Shown here piece after piece: positions 15,320-23,780 of a stretch of DNA of 35,623 nucleotides. Position 1 is the first letter of the stretch. Each line of letters opens with the position of its first letter. A program made the translations under genes and the position numbers. The notes beneath the pieces are model-generated. The model did no database searches, had not been told where the DNA came from, and saw only the letters and a list, made by a program, of their open reading frames with translations. This DNA comes from Fidelibacterota bacterium (lineage in GTDB: Bacteria > Fidelibacterota > UBA8477): NCBI GenBank assembly GCA_021734065.1, contig JAIPJQ010000011.1, positions 1 to 35,623 on the forward strand, in the 5' to 3' direction.

Positions 15320-16732
15320 ATGAATCCTTGGGATCTTAGCGTAAATCTGAAATCAGTCATTCTGGACCTGATGTACCTGAGCAGTTTTATCCTGATTGGC
15401 ACCTGGCTGCGTCGTTACGTGAAATTTTTCCAGAAATTTCTCATCCCCAATAATCTGATTGGTGGATTCATCGCGTTGCTGGTGAGTACGCAAGGGTTTG
15501 GTTGGATAGATTTGCCATCTGAACGGCTCGGACTGTATGTGTATCATTTTCTGGCTCTCACCTTCATTGCTCTTGGACTACGGCAGCAGAAGAGCGGGTG
15601 GGGTAAGGGTCCCCTGAGCAAGGCGCTGGGGACGTTATCCACGTATTTGCTGCAAGCCCTGATTGGACTGGGGGTTGCATTCACCCTGTTTTATACCATC
15701 ATGCCGGATCTTTTTATCGGTATGGGTCTGTTGTTGCCTTTGGGATTTGGAATGGGACCCGGACTGGCATTTGCCATGGGAAATTCCTGGGAGCAGTGGG
15801 GTTTCGTTGGCGGGGGGCAAGTGGGGCTCACGTTTGCCGCGATTGGTTACCTGTATGCCTTTTTTGTCGGTATGGCCATTATCCAATGGGGTATTCGCAA
15901 CGGTAAAGCAGCATTGATCAAGAGTACGGATCACATTACCAACGACATGCGTATCGGCGTGAATAAAAGCGGGGAGTACCCCATTGCCGGACACCTGACA
16001 CTCAGCACGGAAGCCATCGAGCCCATGGCATTTCAACTGGGACTCATGGGCTTTTGTTATCTAATCACCTACTGGGTTGTGGATCTTTTGGCTGGCGCTT
16101 TGGCTTCAGCGGGGCTGAATGATTTTGTGGCAACCTTGTGGTCTTTTCACTTTGTGGTGGCACTGCTGGTGGCATTGTCCGTCCGTAAGATAATGGACAT
16201 GACCGGACGGAGTTATGTTATTGATGCCGGATTGATGACCCGGGCCATGGGCGTCTTCCTGGATTATTTGGTGGTCGGCGCTGTTGCAGCCATCAGCTTT
16301 GTCATTGTGGGTAAGTACTGGTTACCCATTCTAATCATGTCATTACTGGCCGGACCAGCTACCTACGCGCTGCTGAAATGGATTTCCTGGCGGGCGTTCG
16401 ATAATTTCCATTTTGAGCGTTTTGTGGAGATTTTTGGGGAGATGACCGGGACTATCAACTCAGCATTGGTACTGCTGCGGGTGACCGATCCGGAATTCAA
16501 AACACCGGTGGCGGAAGACGCGGTTTATGGAAGCGGTATCGCCCTGTTTATCGGGCTGCCTTTGTTGGTAGCGTTGAATATTCCCTTCGCGTTTTACAAA
16601 GGTGCACTTATGGGGTACTGGGTCACAGCCGGCGTGCTTGTAGGATATTGGATTTTACTCACCATCGTGTGGCGCGCCATCGGATATATCCATTTCCGAC
16701 GACAGGCGACAGATTTAACCCGTGGAAATTAA
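15320..16732 (+). CDS. GltS-like sodium/glutamate symporter family transporter
   Basis: A 470-residue polytopic membrane protein with about ten or more hydrophobic helices. The IPNNLIGGFIALL segment (about 41-53), the glycine-rich LPLGFGMGPGLAFAMG and FVGGGQVGLTFAAIGYL motifs, and an inverted second half fit the glutamate:Na+ symporter (GltS/ESS) family, though it is longer than E. coli GltS and its substrate cannot be told from sequence. A strong AGGAGGAAAGG ribosome site precedes the ATG. It converges on the acyltransferase gene, with only three bases between the stops. Confidence 0.7.
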   Translation: MNPWDLSVNLKSVILDLMYLSSFILIGTWLRRYVKFFQKFLIPNNLIGGFIALLVSTQGFGWIDLPSERLGLYVYHFLALTFIALGLRQQKSGWGKGPLSKALGTLSTYLLQALIGLGVAFTLFYTIMPDLFIGMGLLLPLGFGMGPGLAFAMGNSWEQWGFVGGGQVGLTFAAIGYLYAFFVGMAIIQWGIRNGKAALIKSTDHITNDMRIGVNKSGEYPIAGHLTLSTEAIEPMAFQLGLMGFCYLITYWVVDLLAGALASAGLNDFVATLWSFHFVVALLVALSVRKIMDMTGRSYVIDAGLMTRAMGVFLDYLVVGAVAAISFVIVGKYWLPILIMSLLAGPATYALLKWISWRAFDNFHFERFVEIFGEMTGTINSALVLLRVTDPEFKTPVAEDAVYGSGIALFIGLPLLVALNIPFAFYKGALMGYWVTAGVLVGYWILLTIVWRAIGYIHFRRQATDLTRGN

Positions 16733-16735
16733 TAT

Positions 16736-17563
16736 TTAACTGGAAGGAACTTTCGTGTCTTCGGGTATCTGTTCCAATGCCCGGGGACGCGCCAGGCGGC
16801 GCATGAGACTACGGGCCAGCTTCCCGGCGTGCCCGCCATCCAGAATGCGGTGATCAAAAGTTCCCGTGAGGGGGAGCATGGTTCGAATGACAATTTCACC
16901 ATCCCGTACCACCGCTTTTTCTTCAATCCGACCCATGACGATCACTCCCGGGAGTTTGGCGGCCGGTAGGAGTGCCGCGAATCCGGTGGTGAGTCCGTGG
17001 GTTCCGATATTGGAAAGCATCATGGAGCCAAACGAATTATCTGTGAGGCCTAAAAATTTCAGGTTTATTCCCAACTCGTTCACAACCCAGCGGATGAGTT
17101 TGAATGTCCAGCGGCGGAACGGCCAGGGTATTTTTCCCACAATTCCTTTGTTTTGCATGGATTTGGATTCATCGCCACTACGATGTTCCAGCGCCCGTTG
17201 ACGAATCTCCTCCGCGATTTGCGAAACCGCCTTCTTATGAGCAGCCTTGATTTTTACCGCGCTCATCTCCTGACCACGGTTCATGATCACCGAAACAGTG
17301 ATATCAACTGTCTCGCGGGGAATAATTTTACCACGGCGAACGAAGCAGTTGAGTTCAGGTACATCAAAGGCTAACGCCCGGGCCAGGGCAGCGGTAACCA
17401 AATGGGTCATGGTCAGTCGCACACCGGCTTCCCGCTGTTCCATAATATATTTTTGGGCGTCGGTGACATCGAAATCCATGGTCCCATAAATCCGGGCATC
17501 CTGGGGGGCAGTGTAAATAGCCGTAGCGAGTTTTCGCCAGGGGGTGTTGTACATTTCATCCAT
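16736..17563 (-). CDS. Stand-alone 2-oxoacid dehydrogenase acyltransferase (E2) catalytic-domain protein
   Basis: A 275-residue protein that corresponds only to the catalytic core of E2 enzymes (lipoate acyltransferase, CAT-like fold). The C-terminal DHRILDGGHAGKL (His238, Asp242, Gly243) is the E2/CAT active-site motif. SNIGTHGLTTGFA and PGVIVMGRIEEK also match the E2 core. No lipoyl or E1/E3-binding domain precedes it, and no E1 or E3 gene is nearby, so it is not an ordinary dehydrogenase subunit. A Trp/Arg-rich insertion (about 145-165) may touch the membrane. Related single-domain acyltransferases exist, but their substrates are mostly unknown. CCAGGTATT precedes the ATG. Confidence 0.82.
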   Translation of the reverse strand: MDEMYNTPWRKLATAIYTAPQDARIYGTMDFDVTDAQKYIMEQREAGVRLTMTHLVTAALARALAFDVPELNCFVRRGKIIPRETVDITVSVIMNRGQEMSAVKIKAAHKKAVSQIAEEIRQRALEHRSGDESKSMQNKGIVGKIPWPFRRWTFKLIRWVVNELGINLKFLGLTDNSFGSMMLSNIGTHGLTTGFAALLPAAKLPGVIVMGRIEEKAVVRDGEIVIRTMLPLTGTFDHRILDGGHAGKLARSLMRRLARPRALEQIPEDTKVPSS

Positions 17564-17779
17564 AATACCTGGAATATAGACCTTTTCCGGGGAAGGTGAA
17601 TGAAAAATTCTCTACAGCCGGTGAAGGGCATTTTCACCTGAAAAACAGAAGGCGGATAAATAGAACCGGTTCCCATTAAACCGGAGAGAAATTCTGTAGT
17701 AATTGCACCAAATTCCATCTAATTTACAGCGCTAATTCAAACAACTATTCAATGAATCACGGAGTTCCGGAGGGATTGA
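17564..17779. promoter_or_regulatory. Divergent intergenic region, acyltransferase / beta-barrel gene
   Basis: A 216-base gap between divergent genes that should contain both promoters. I see a 6-bp hairpin (17620-17625 with 17633-17638, GGTGAA/TTCACC) but no recognisable riboswitch or RNA gene. Confidence 0.3.
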
Positions 17780-19021
17780 ATGTCTGCATTAAATCGTATC
17801 ACAACCGTCTTGATTTGTCTCTTATTCGCCGGGCAGGTATGGAGTCAGGAAACCAAGACATTTGAACTGAAAACCGGCGAGAAAATCAAAGGAACGGTTG
17901 TGGGAACCGATGAAGAAACCGGCATTCTGACGGTAGAGACAACGTACGGTTTGGTTACCATTTCACCTGAAACACTGGTAGTCGATTCGGTGGCGGTTTT
18001 ACTGAAAAGCGGAGAGATCCTGCGCGGCAGCCTGTTGCACCAGAATTCGGAGCGCATGATCATCCAATCGAAACTGGGCGTGTTGACCCTGAGCCGTCAG
18101 GAGATTGAGCGTGTGGACTATTTAAATGTAACGCCTAACCAACCTGCCGTTAAGCAACTGGGTGGGGGGTCAGAAAAATTCAGCTTTGCAAATGAGCGCC
18201 AGATTGATGTGTTTTACGACCCCACCGGGAATGTCTTGGGGCAGAATGTGGTTTATGTAAGCGGGTTGAGTTGGGGGATAGGTGCCACGGAAAATTTACA
18301 GATTACCAGCCGGTGGGCGGATTACATTCAGGGTGATTTTAATTTCCGGCCGAAAATTCAGATTCATAAATCGGGAAATGTGGATTTAGAACGGTCGCTG
18401 GCCATTGGTTTTGATATGCACGCCCGCTGGGATTCGCGTCGTTATAAATGGCATGAATACCAGTTAACCGCAAGGGAAGTAAGTACGTATAACCCAACGG
18501 TAACTACCGGAAATACAAAAACGGTCTATTATTATGATTTTGCCCCCATTGGTACGGATATTATTCTGCCCAATCCCATCTATTACTACAGTAATCAGAG
18601 CGGAGATATCATTAATGATGAAGTTACCCACCTGAAGGCAAGCCGAACCCGGTATTATGAGGTTTTTGCAGCCTACACGCTTTCAAAAATGCGTTCTGAA
18701 ATGAAGGGTCATACCGCCCATACCATCGGAGTCTCAATTGGCAAATCGGAAACCGCACCCGACCTCATGCCACGCGTTTACTACGCGGTAGGACTGGACG
18801 TGCGTCCCAATTTAATTGTGAATTTTGAGGTGTTTTGGGATGAATATTACCGGGAATCCTGGTGGGACCAGGAGTATGGTGAGAAACGTATTACCATCAA
18901 AGAGCCGGAAAAGCCATTCCCGCTCCACTTTGACCTGGGATTTATCCTGGCTACAGATGATAATTTCCGGGTTGGGCTCCACTATCAGCCGCTTTGGCTC
19001 GCCATTTACCTGAAATACTGA
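17780..19021 (+). CDS. Secreted beta-rich protein, probable outer-membrane barrel with duplicated N-terminal domain
   Basis: A 413-residue protein, family not recognised. It has a signal peptide (cleavage near VWSQE, about residue 22). Two tandem copies of a small beta unit of about 42 residues follow (about 26-70 and 72-115); compare FELKTGEKIKGTVVG with VLLKSGEILRGSLL, each ending in a GL/GV-hydrophobic turn and an SPE/SRQE step. Then comes a strand-rich domain (about 130-413) resembling a barrel and ending with a hydrophobic, aromatic tail (LWLAIYLKY). A GGAGGG ribosome site precedes the ATG. It stands before the methyltransferase gene with 71 bases between. No function is assigned. Confidence 0.65.
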   Translation: MSALNRITTVLICLLFAGQVWSQETKTFELKTGEKIKGTVVGTDEETGILTVETTYGLVTISPETLVVDSVAVLLKSGEILRGSLLHQNSERMIIQSKLGVLTLSRQEIERVDYLNVTPNQPAVKQLGGGSEKFSFANERQIDVFYDPTGNVLGQNVVYVSGLSWGIGATENLQITSRWADYIQGDFNFRPKIQIHKSGNVDLERSLAIGFDMHARWDSRRYKWHEYQLTAREVSTYNPTVTTGNTKTVYYYDFAPIGTDIILPNPIYYYSNQSGDIINDEVTHLKASRTRYYEVFAAYTLSKMRSEMKGHTAHTIGVSIGKSETAPDLMPRVYYAVGLDVRPNLIVNFEVFWDEYYRESWWDQEYGEKRITIKEPEKPFPLHFDLGFILATDDNFRVGLHYQPLWLAIYLKY

Positions 19022-19092
19022 TTGGCGAAACGCCCTGATTCTCCATAAAGTCAATTTCATTTCAGGTGTTGCCATGATACTTTTTCAGCATC

Positions 19093-20133
19093 ATGCCTGA
19101 AGCTGCTAACCACGACTATCGTCACCGCAAATATCTCTCAGCCATTGAGGCGGCTTTATTTCTGGGCGTACGGGTTCAGGATATCCACGCCTGGGTGAAA
19201 TCGGGTCAGCTTTCGGCCTACACAGCGGCCAGCGGTCAGCAGCGTTTTAAACTTACCGATCTACAGAAACTCCGCGCCGGAAATGACATTTCCCCCACCG
19301 ATCAATCAGACACATCCCTGACAACCGATCAACTTCACTATCACTGCGCCGACGCACGGAATATGCAGACGATTCCGGATCATTCGGTGCATCTCATGGT
19401 CACGTCACCGCCCTATTTTGATGCCAAGATGTATTCGGAAAGCGCGGATGCCGATCTGGGAAATATTCATGACCTGGACCAATGGTTTGCAGAGATGAAC
19501 GCGGTTTGGAGTGAGGTGCTGCGGGTGCTGGCGCCGGGTCGGAAGGCATTTGTGAATATCATGAATCTGCCGGTTCGGAATGGCAACGGCGGCTATCGCA
19601 CCCTGAATCTGGTGGGGCGTACCATTGATGAAATGGAAAACCTGGGGTTTATCTTTAAACGGGACATTGTGTGGCATAAGACCAATGGGGTGCGTGCTCA
19701 TTTCGGTACCTACCCTAATCCCGGTGGCATTCTCATCAATAACATGCACGAATTTATTCTGGAGTTTGATACGCCCGGCGGACGCGGTGCCAAATATGCC
19801 CATGTGAGTGCGGAAGATCGCCAGGCATCTAAGCTGGATAAAGATTTCTGGTTGTCACTGAAAAATTCGGATGTGTGGCTCATGAAGCCGGAAAAAAGTG
19901 GCGGCAGACGCACCCATGCGGCACCATTTCCGCTGGAGCTGCCTGCGCGACTGATCCGGGCATTCAGTTATCAGAATGAATGGGTATTGGATCCCTTCGC
20001 CGGCAGCGGAACGACACTGATCGCAGCCCTGAATTGGCATCGTAAAGCCATTGGGTATGAGGTGAATCCGGCCATCGCGGCCGAAGCGGTGAAACGGTTG
20101 CAGGGGGTTTTGGAAGCTGGGGACGAGTCATGA
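19093..20133 (+). CDS. Solitary DNA methyltransferase with N-terminal MerR/excisionase-like helix-turn-helix
   Basis: A 346-residue protein. Residues about 12-62 form a winged-helix unit of the MerR/excisionase type (YLSAIEAALFLGV...IHAWVKSGQLSAY...GQQRFKLTDL). The rest is an amino-methyltransferase with motif IV TSPPYF (104-109) before motif I DPFAGSGTT (300-308), the beta-class order used by N4-cytosine and some N6-adenine enzymes. No restriction endonuclease is adjacent, so it is probably an orphan or regulatory methylase. It overlaps the next gene by 4 bp (ATGA). The TSPPY form slightly favours N4-cytosine methylation, but the target is unknown. Confidence 0.85.
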   Translation: MPEAANHDYRHRKYLSAIEAALFLGVRVQDIHAWVKSGQLSAYTAASGQQRFKLTDLQKLRAGNDISPTDQSDTSLTTDQLHYHCADARNMQTIPDHSVHLMVTSPPYFDAKMYSESADADLGNIHDLDQWFAEMNAVWSEVLRVLAPGRKAFVNIMNLPVRNGNGGYRTLNLVGRTIDEMENLGFIFKRDIVWHKTNGVRAHFGTYPNPGGILINNMHEFILEFDTPGGRGAKYAHVSAEDRQASKLDKDFWLSLKNSDVWLMKPEKSGGRRTHAAPFPLELPARLIRAFSYQNEWVLDPFAGSGTTLIAALNWHRKAIGYEVNPAIAAEAVKRLQGVLEAGDES

Positions 20134-23120
20134 CAAAAATAGCCCGGGTGCCTGGACTTTTTTTCTTGGGGTTACTGATGTTCACCGGTTGTGGTACCCG
20201 GGATCCGGAATCTCCGGCGCCTTTCACATTACCGCCGGGGTCTGAGCGGGAGGTGGTCTATACCGATAAGGGGGATGCCTTCTGGATGACCCGCACCGGC
20301 GGATTCCAGGACAGTCCCTGGCATGGTTTACGCGCTGCCAAACGCCCCTATTTCAGGGACTTTATCATCTATGCGAATGGAAATTTGCTGGATCGGGAAA
20401 AGGCGGAAGTAACCGTTACTGCTGACCGCTTAATCCGATATTATCCCCATCAAAAAATCACCACGTCCTGGTCATTGCTGGATACCAGTCGCGCACTGGC
20501 AGTGATGATCGAAGCGCAGCGTCCGGCAGAATTCCAGATTGTCCCGATTCTGGAAGGTGGGAACGCTCTTTCCGACCTGAGACCCATCATATCCGCACCT
20601 TCAGCGCGTATGTATGAGATCAAAGCCTACGCCGAACTTCCCGCCAGTTATCCCTATGTGAAATTTGCATTCTCTGAATCTTTCACGGATGGGGGTAGTG
20701 TGGAAAAATTACCGGGGAGAGCCGGCGGAATCACAGTGGGAAAGTTCCATTTTTCAACGACTAAAAATCTCACTGCCTGGGTACAGGTGGCTGACACACC
20801 TTCAGCATTTGATCTGCCGGACACAAAGGTTGTTATTGAACGGCTGTCACAACGGAAAAATCGCATTTCGCAACGCCTGGCACGTACGCCGGTTCAATCA
20901 AACAACCCTGAGTTGGATCAAGCCATCGCCTGGGCACACGCATCACTGGACGCCCTGGTCATGAATCAGATGGGTGTTGGGATTTACGCCGGTTTGCCCT
21001 GGTTTGATGAATTCTGGGGGCGGGATCTGTTCATCACCTTTCCGGGTGCCGTACTGGTGAGCGGGGGTTTCGAAACTGCACGACAGATTTTAGCGGAATT
21101 CGCCCGCTATCAGGATCAATATCCGGCCAGCCCCACATACGGGAGAATTCCCAATCGCGCCCAACCCACAGACATTATTTACAATACCACCGACGGCACA
21201 CCCTGGTTTATTCGGGAAATGTGGGATTATTACCGCTATACCGGCGATACTGAGTTTCTGATTCAAATGTATCCGGTGATGAAACGTGCTGCATTGGGAG
21301 CGATGAAAAACTGGGTGGATAAGGATGGTCTGCTCACCCACGATGACGGCGACACCTGGATGGATGCCCGTGGTCCGGAGGGTCCCTGGTCGCCACGGGG
21401 GAATCGTGCGGTGGAGATTCAGCAACTCTGGTTGACGCAGTTGGAGATCACCGGTCGTGTGGCCGGTATGGCGGGGGATGGTGCTTTCGCAAAACGGATT
21501 GGTGGTGTAAAGGAGCAGGCGCAGCGGGCTTTTGAAGCATTGTTTCGGGATCCGCAAACGGGACGGCTTTATGATCATTTGAATGCAGATGGGACACCCG
21601 ATTTGCAGATCCGTCCCAATGCTCTGCTGGCGCCACCACTGCTTCAGGAGCAGGCATTCGATTGGCAAACCTTTCAGGAGACAGCCCCAAAATTGGTCAC
21701 ACCGGCGGGAATTTTGTCGTTAGCACAAACCGACCCGAATTTCCATCCCTTCCACCAGGCGCCCGGTCTGTATGTAAAGGACGCTGCCTATCATAATGGC
21801 ATTATCTGGATGTGGAATGCCGGTCCCTGGATGTCCGCCGCCCTGGAGTTTGGACAGTTAAAAATGGCTGACACATTATTCAACGACCTGACAAACCAAC
21901 TCTTACAGCGCGGCGCTGTTGGCACCATGGCGGAAGTTTCGGATGCCTGGCCGCAATCTGACGGAGAAATCCGCTTGTCCGGTACCATTTCACAAGCCTG
22001 GAGTCTGGGTGAATATTTACGGGTATTCTACCAGGATATTTTGGGATTTCGTCCGGAGCTGAATGCCGATGCACAACCGTCCATCACGCTGCGTCCGCGA
22101 CTGATCAGTGGCTTGACTCATGTAGCGTTCACCGGATATGCTTTTCATGATTCTTTTACAGTGGAATACACCAATGGAGATGACGCGTTTATCGTCAGCG
22201 TTCAGCGACAGAATGATACCGCCATTCCACTTACGATGAATGCATTGATAAACGACATGATCCACCAAATCAGCGGGGAATGGAAATCCCGGGAACTGGT
22301 GGTGCGATTTGAGAAAGCCATGCGTCAATGGACGGTACCCGAATCATTTACCGATCAGGCGATCACCGCAACGGAATTCCAATATGCTGATTCCAGCGTG
22401 GCCATGTGTACGATTGACACGGGAATGGATATCCCTGTTTTGGCTGGTCCGGGGCACCGATTGCTGGATCAGGATGAAGTGATTGCCTCAGGTGATTCGG
22501 GAACATTGCTTCTGGATGCGACTGATCCCACGGGTGATGATGCTGGCCCCCGGGGCGTTTTCACCTATCCGCGCAACCAGCAATTTCAGCCCGGAATTGC
22601 CGATATCACCCGTATGCGGATTTGGGAAAATGAAGTTGCCCTCACATTTGAACTGGCCTTTCAAAATCTGGTGGACCCGGGTTGGCATCCCGAGTACGGC
22701 TACCAATTAACCTACGCAGCCATTGGGTTGGATGTGAGGCCAAGTGGTTTGCGACAGGTGGGGAAAAATGCCGGCAGTGCTTTTCCGGAAGCATTCACCG
22801 CGAATCGGCTTTTGTATGTAAGCGGTGGTATCCAGATTGTGGATGAGTCTGGTTACATATTAGCTGAGTACATTCCCTGGGATGAATCTGGTGCCATTGG
22901 GAATGTGGGGGAGAAAACGGTTCGATTTTGCATCCCACGGGAGCTGTTTCCCGCAGAACTGACCGAAGCAAAATGGTTAGTGGCGGTGGGATTACAGGAT
23001 GACCATGGTGGCGCAGGCTTGGGGGATTTTCGAGCGGTGGAAGCGCTGGCCACCGAATGGACCGGTGGTGGGAAAAAAGATGGGACTGACGGGAATGTGT
23101 ATGACTGGCTGATGCCCTGA
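20130..23120 (+). CDS. Lipoprotein glycoside hydrolase: glycogen-debranching (GDE_C-like) domain plus glucodextranase-type C-terminal module
   Basis: A 996-residue protein with a lipoprotein signal peptide (LLMFTGC, lipidated Cys21). A beta-rich N-terminal part (about 35-255) precedes an (alpha/alpha)6-barrel domain (about 258-670) with the amylo-1,6-glucosidase/GDE_C landmarks: PWFDEFWGRDLFITFPG, GRIPNR, YNTTDGTPWF, DGLLTHDDGDTWMDA and VEIQQLW. The end (about 800-996) begins with DATDPTGDDAGPRG and FTYP, typical of the glucodextranase C-terminal module seen in envelope alpha-glucanases. It would trim alpha-glucan at the cell envelope, unlike cytosolic debranching enzymes. It is translationally coupled to the methyltransferase gene. 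Exact linkage specificity is not readable. Confidence 0.82.
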   Translation: MTKIARVPGLFFLGLLMFTGCGTRDPESPAPFTLPPGSEREVVYTDKGDAFWMTRTGGFQDSPWHGLRAAKRPYFRDFIIYANGNLLDREKAEVTVTADRLIRYYPHQKITTSWSLLDTSRALAVMIEAQRPAEFQIVPILEGGNALSDLRPIISAPSARMYEIKAYAELPASYPYVKFAFSESFTDGGSVEKLPGRAGGITVGKFHFSTTKNLTAWVQVADTPSAFDLPDTKVVIERLSQRKNRISQRLARTPVQSNNPELDQAIAWAHASLDALVMNQMGVGIYAGLPWFDEFWGRDLFITFPGAVLVSGGFETARQILAEFARYQDQYPASPTYGRIPNRAQPTDIIYNTTDGTPWFIREMWDYYRYTGDTEFLIQMYPVMKRAALGAMKNWVDKDGLLTHDDGDTWMDARGPEGPWSPRGNRAVEIQQLWLTQLEITGRVAGMAGDGAFAKRIGGVKEQAQRAFEALFRDPQTGRLYDHLNADGTPDLQIRPNALLAPPLLQEQAFDWQTFQETAPKLVTPAGILSLAQTDPNFHPFHQAPGLYVKDAAYHNGIIWMWNAGPWMSAALEFGQLKMADTLFNDLTNQLLQRGAVGTMAEVSDAWPQSDGEIRLSGTISQAWSLGEYLRVFYQDILGFRPELNADAQPSITLRPRLISGLTHVAFTGYAFHDSFTVEYTNGDDAFIVSVQRQNDTAIPLTMNALINDMIHQISGEWKSRELVVRFEKAMRQWTVPESFTDQAITATEFQYADSSVAMCTIDTGMDIPVLAGPGHRLLDQDEVIASGDSGTLLLDATDPTGDDAGPRGVFTYPRNQQFQPGIADITRMRIWENEVALTFELAFQNLVDPGWHPEYGYQLTYAAIGLDVRPSGLRQVGKNAGSAFPEAFTANRLLYVSGGIQIVDESGYILAEYIPWDESGAIGNVGEKTVRFCIPRELFPAELTEAKWLVAVGLQDDHGGAGLGDFRAVEALATEWTGGGKKDGTDGNVYDWLMP

Positions 23121-23246
23121 ACAATTTTTCGCCCCTTGTTTGACTTTCAATCGACCATCGACCCGGTCACCATTTCAGCCATTTCCCGACTGCAATTTCA
23201 ATCGTTTTTTCTATTTTAGCCACTGATCGAATGAAGGAGTTTAATC

Positions 23247-23732
23247 ATGATTTTAGATAAAATGGCCAAGAATCATACACTGCGATTATTGCACTATAAT
23301 GTGGTAATCGTTACCGCCGGGGTCGGCTCGGATACAATGGGTGCGACGGTGACATTTTTCATCCAATCCAGCTTTGACCCACCGCTGATCACCATGGCCA
23401 TCAAGGCCGACAGCCGGTTGTATACAACGATTTGTGAACATCGGTATTTTATTGCGAATATTGTGGAACGGGGGAACCGCGATTTGGCAACGGCTTTTTT
23501 CAAACCACAATTTCTCACAGACGGCACTTTTGGCCGGATTCCTGCACAGCCACATGCAGCAGGTGGTGCGATTATCGAATCTGCTCCGGCATGGCTGGGC
23601 TGTAAGGTGATAAATATTGTGGAAGAAGGTGACCATCACCTGGTGATCGGAAAGATTGACGCTGCCGGTGTCAGTGATGAAGGTGCCGAAGCCATGTGTC
23701 TGTCGGAGACCGGCTGGCATTATGGCGGCTGA
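23247..23732 (+). CDS. Flavin reductase / FMN-binding split-barrel protein
   Basis: A 161-residue protein of the flavin reductase-like family (flavoredoxin type). It shows the N-terminal VVIVTAGVGSDTMGATVTFFIQ stretch (the xNxxTxS-type FMN site), PPLITMAIKADSRLY, and the closing LSETGWHYGG. These proteins bind FMN and reduce flavin with NAD(P)H or pass electrons between partners. A clear AAGGAG ribosome site precedes the ATG. It is followed after 48 bases by the Fe-S oxidoreductase gene, so the two may be redox partners. Confidence 0.83.
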   Translation: MILDKMAKNHTLRLLHYNVVIVTAGVGSDTMGATVTFFIQSSFDPPLITMAIKADSRLYTTICEHRYFIANIVERGNRDLATAFFKPQFLTDGTFGRIPAQPHAAGGAIIESAPAWLGCKVINIVEEGDHHLVIGKIDAAGVSDEGAEAMCLSETGWHYGG

Positions 23733-23780
23733 GGTTTGATTGCGTCGCGCCCGTAAGCATTAAGTACAGAAAGGACTGCT

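Noticed and set aside
17564..17779. Possible riboswitch upstream of the beta-barrel gene
   Set aside because: Only a small 6-bp hairpin and some partial inverted repeats are visible; none matches a known riboswitch core.
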